Source of the DNA: Phoronis australis
Lineage: Eukaryota; Phoronida; Phoronidae
Assembly (NCBI GenBank): GCA_002633005.1
Contig: NMRA01000606.1
Coordinates: 107,394-171,393 of the forward strand
Length of the DNA: 64,000 bases
Direction: 5' to 3'
Under the pieces are notes generated by a model. It saw only the letters and a list, made by a program, of their open reading frames with translations. It ran no database searches and had not been told where the DNA came from. The translations under genes and the position numbers were made by a program. Position 1 is the stretch's first letter, and each line of letters opens with the position of its first letter. This document shows positions 63,959 through 64,000 of this stretch, in pieces.

Positions 63959-64000
<42 letters not shown>
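63959..64000. repeat. (TG)n microsatellite reaching the window end
   Basis: Uninterrupted TG dinucleotides to the last base. Confidence 0.97.

Overview
The window looks like AT-rich, intron-rich nuclear DNA from an animal, most probably a marine invertebrate. The grounds are split genes with GT-AG introns, an RRM/KH protein of the PARP14 type, a secreted von Willebrand type D (VWD) protein, and a dense mix of Penelope-like, LINE, THAP-type DNA transposon and MITE remnants. I cannot fix the phylum from sequence alone. Three single N bases (42342, 51326, 56792) mark assembly joins, and two of them sit exactly between near-identical direct duplicates.

Two genes can be rebuilt exon by exon. (1) Minus strand, 20824 down to 3284: seven exons encode about 830 residues of a PARP14-like protein. 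RRM1-RRM2-RRM3 are followed by a ~370-residue KH-like block and then, unusually, RRM4 and the first half of RRM5. All internal introns are phase 1, and each RRM is split by an intron. The 3' end lies beyond the window or was not found, and the first coding exon was not found. (2) Plus strand, 45511-58486: seven exons join in perfect phase into a 325-residue secreted protein. It has a signal peptide, one VWD domain, a Cys-containing linker and a C-terminal region I do not recognise, followed by a stop and an AATAAA signal. This gene looks complete.

Two further first-exon candidates lie between them on the plus strand: 30946-31310 (signal peptide plus Cys-rich PAN-like segment) and 28156-28364 (first exon of a protein carried inside a terminal-inverted-repeat element).

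The rest is mobile and repetitive DNA. 0-3 kb: tRNA-like SINE head, Penelope terminal repeat and a transposase zinc-binding fragment. 4-20 kb: introns of the RRM/KH gene with MITEs, (TA)n tracts, a Penelope fragment, a Tc1/mariner fragment and a 227-bp repeat. 21.9-22.4 kb: a dispersed repeat copy and a (CA)n tract. 23.6-24.4 kb: Penelope GIY-YIG piece flanked by perfect 86-bp inverted repeats. 26.0-27.7 and 60.3-61.8 kb: two copies of a TTAA-flanked, THAP-bearing Kolobok-like element in opposite orientation. 28.1-29.7 kb: an AT-flanked element. 32.8-34.6 kb: Penelope RT plus GIY-YIG. 35-39.6 kb: two head-to-head LINE copies of one family, the plus copy interrupted by a MITE and a SINE. 40-43.7 kb: several tandem and palindromic repeats and a THAP fragment. 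48.3-49 kb: LINE C-terminus. 62-64 kb: MITE, a 51-bp GGCC tandem repeat and a (TG)n tract.

Exon borders were set by eye from splice-site motifs, reading phase and domain continuity. No alignment, expression or database evidence was available.
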